A program made the position numbers and the translations under genes. A stretch of 7,777 bases of DNA from NCBI GenBank assembly GCA_007118045.1, contig SKTG01000471.1, forward strand, positions 1 to 7,777, read 5' to 3'. The notes below the pieces were generated by a model that had not been told where the DNA came from, did no database searches, and saw only the letters and a list, made by a program, of their open reading frames with translations. Shown in pieces: positions 6,137 through 7,777 of the stretch (positions are counted from its first letter, which is position 1; every line of letters begins with the position of its first letter). Origin of the DNA: Nitriliruptoraceae bacterium. Its GTDB lineage: Bacteria; Actinomycetota; Nitriliruptoria; Nitriliruptorales; Nitriliruptoraceae.

Positions 6137-7777
6137 TCAGCCGTGGTGGCCGTCGTCGCTGTTCTCTCCCGATGGGAAGACGACCGCGAGCACCCGTTGG
6201 CGGGCGTGTTCGAGCAGCCATTCGGTGCCGTGGCCGAGGAAGGGCCGGCCGTTGGCGGTGCGCACCGTGGTGCCCAGCACGATGCTGTCGGCGTCCCATT
6301 CGTCGGCTGCCCAGAGCAGTTCGTCGGCAGCCACCGCTCCGTGTCGCACCGCGGTGGCGCTGCCGACACCGAGCGAGGCGGCGACCTGTTGGACGCGTGC
6401 GAGGTGTTGCTCGACCGCCGGGGACGAGCTCTCGCCCTTGAGGTCGCGGGTGATCACGTGCACGGCGAGTACGTCGGCATCGAAGGCGAGGGAGAGCCGA
6501 TAGGCGAGCTCTTCGGCGGCGCGCCCGGGGCGGGTGCCCGTGACGCCCAGGAGCACGCGGCGGATACTGAGGTCTTCGAGGTCACCGATGTCGTGGGTCC
6601 GCGCGGCGCGACGGACCAGCAGCAACGGGATCGGCGCATGGGCGATGACCTGCTGGAGCGGCTCGGAGAGCTGGTGTGAGCCGCTGTAGTCCTCGTTGAG
6701 CCCGAGGGTCAGCAGCCCGTAGCCCAGCCTCGCCTCGGCCAGGATGGCCGAACCCACATCCGACTGGGTCTCGATGCGTACGTCGACGGACCGCTCGCCC
6801 AAGAGGTGGATGGTCCCGTCGAGGTCGGGGTCGGGTGCGCCCGTCGGGCGCAGGCTGAGCACGGTCACCGGCGCGCTCGGCTCCAGCAGCGCGTCAACCA
6901 CCCGGGCCGCCAACGCCGAGTTCAGCCCGCCGCGGGTCGGCAGCAGGGCGCTACGAGCGTTGGCGATGAGGCTTTCGGCGAGGACCTGCTCACGTCGGAG
7001 TCGTTGCTCTTCCTCAGGTGCAGCACGCAGGCGGCGCAGCACGGGGCGCAGCAGCGGCGGGGCGGCCATGGAGGTCGCCACGGCCATCAGCACGACGATG
7101 GCGTAGGAGGTCTCGTTGAGCGCCCCCAACGACAGCCCGACGGTCGCCAGCACGATCTCCATCGCCCCCCGCGCGTTCAGACCGATCCCCGCGGCCAAGC
7201 TCTCGACGTGTGTCAGCCCCGAGAAGCGCCCGCCGAGATAACTCCCTGCGAGCTTGGCCACCGAGGCGACGATCAGGACGATCCCCGCCCAGGTCAGTGC
7301 CTGCGGCTCGAGGAGCACCGCGAGGTCGACGTAGAGCCCTGCGGTCGCGAAGAAGATCGGGGCGAAGACCCCGTTGCCGATCACCGCTATGGCACGCTTG
7401 ACGTCGGTGCGCTGGTAGCGCGAGCGGCCGAGGATCATCCCGGCGATCAGCGCGCCGAGCACGGCCTCCACGCCCAGCGCCTGGGTGATCGCGCCCAGCA
7501 CGAAGGTCACGAACAGGGTCGCGGACAGGGCCGCACCGAAGCCGCCGACGCGTCTGGCACGGCGCAGGATCCCATCGGCGAAGCGCTGGCCGATGGTCAG
7601 CGCCCCGAGGAGGAACACCAGCACCAGACCGAAGCTCAACGCCAATGCGGGGCCGTCGATCGTGCCCGCGGTGAACACGCCCACCACAGCACCCAGCAGC
7701 AACCAACCGATGAGATCGTTGACCATCGCCGCAGCGATCGTGAGCTGGCCGACGTTGCGCCGCATCAGGTTCATGTC
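6137..7777 (-). CDS. CPA2-type cation/proton antiporter with two USP-like domains, 5'-partial
   Basis: The frame is still open at the window edge (7777), so the N-terminal helices of this membrane protein are missing; residue numbers below count from the Met at 7774. Residues 1-246 are hydrophobic helices of the CPA2 (Kef/Nap-like) antiporter family: GQLTIAAAMVNDLIGWLLL (9-27) carries the core Asn19-Asp20 pair, FAPIFFATAGLYVDL (137-151) and GLNARGAMEIVLATVG (198-213) are the other conserved membrane segments. Residues about 262-390 and 404-536 are two universal-stress-protein-like alpha/beta domains on the cytoplasmic side, each with strands ending as PLLLVRR and VLAVVFP. The nucleotide motif G-2x-G-9x-G(S/T) is altered in the second domain (GTTV, nine residues, GHGT). 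Likely role: Na+ or K+ efflux in exchange for protons, gated by the USP domains. Ion specificity is inferred only. Confidence 0.88.
   Translation of the reverse strand, partial: DMNLMRRNVGQLTIAAAMVNDLIGWLLLGAVVGVFTAGTIDGPALALSFGLVLVFLLGALTIGQRFADGILRRARRVGGFGAALSATLFVTFVLGAITQALGVEAVLGALIAGMILGRSRYQRTDVKRAIAVIGNGVFAPIFFATAGLYVDLAVLLEPQALTWAGIVLIVASVAKLAGSYLGGRFSGLTHVESLAAGIGLNARGAMEIVLATVGLSLGALNETSYAIVVLMAVATSMAAPPLLRPVLRRLRAAPEEEQRLRREQVLAESLIANARSALLPTRGGLNSALAARVVDALLEPSAPVTVLSLRPTGAPDPDLDGTIHLLGERSVDVRIETQSDVGSAILAEARLGYGLLTLGLNEDYSGSHQLSEPLQQVIAHAPIPLLLVRRAARTHDIGDLEDLSIRRVLLGVTGTRPGRAAEELAYRLSLAFDADVLAVHVITRDLKGESSSPAVEQHLARVQQVAASLGVGSATAVRHGAVAADELLWAADEWDADSIVLGTTVRTANGRPFLGHGTEWLLEHARQRVLAVVFPSGENSDDGHHG

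Overview
The window is very GC-rich (roughly 70% by eye, not computed), with strong G/C preference at third codon positions. A LuxR/GerE regulator with a helical-repeat sensor region, a TANNNT box directly in front of an ATG, and a split-barrel FMN/F420-type oxidoreductase all fit a high-GC actinobacterium. No rRNA or other phylogenetic marker is present, so the genus stays open. I found no tRNA, rRNA, CRISPR array, insertion sequence or attachment site.

Left part (1-2351, + strand): one long gene enters from outside the window. It encodes a mosaic protein. From the N-terminal side it shows three degenerate beta-propeller-like repeats, then the C-terminal half of a KP-43-type subtilisin (the helix after the catalytic serine plus the beta-barrel domain), then two tandem copies of an M15_3-type (YcbK/DUF882-like) zinc peptidase domain, each preceded by an acidic linker. 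The catalytic-serine segment of the subtilase is not where a normal subtilase would have it. This protein is the most unusual object in the window, probably an exported cell-wall or protein hydrolase.

Right part (2431-7777): five genes, all on the - strand. In transcription order they are: a CPA2-type cation/proton antiporter with two C-terminal universal-stress-protein-like domains (5' end outside the window); a 566-aa TPR-like/LuxR regulator that may be made from a leaderless transcript and is followed at once by a strong hairpin; a class I SAM-dependent methyltransferase; a split-barrel pyridoxamine-phosphate-oxidase-like protein coupled to it by an ATGA overlap; and a small hypothetical protein with an uncertain start that may be the C-terminal remnant of a larger gene. 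It converges on the mosaic peptidase gene.

The methyltransferase and oxidoreductase look like a true two-gene transcription unit. The antiporter and regulator are neighbours in the same direction, but nothing in the sequence proves a regulatory link. Gaps between genes are all about 80-120 bases; no gene-free stretch exceeds 300 bases.
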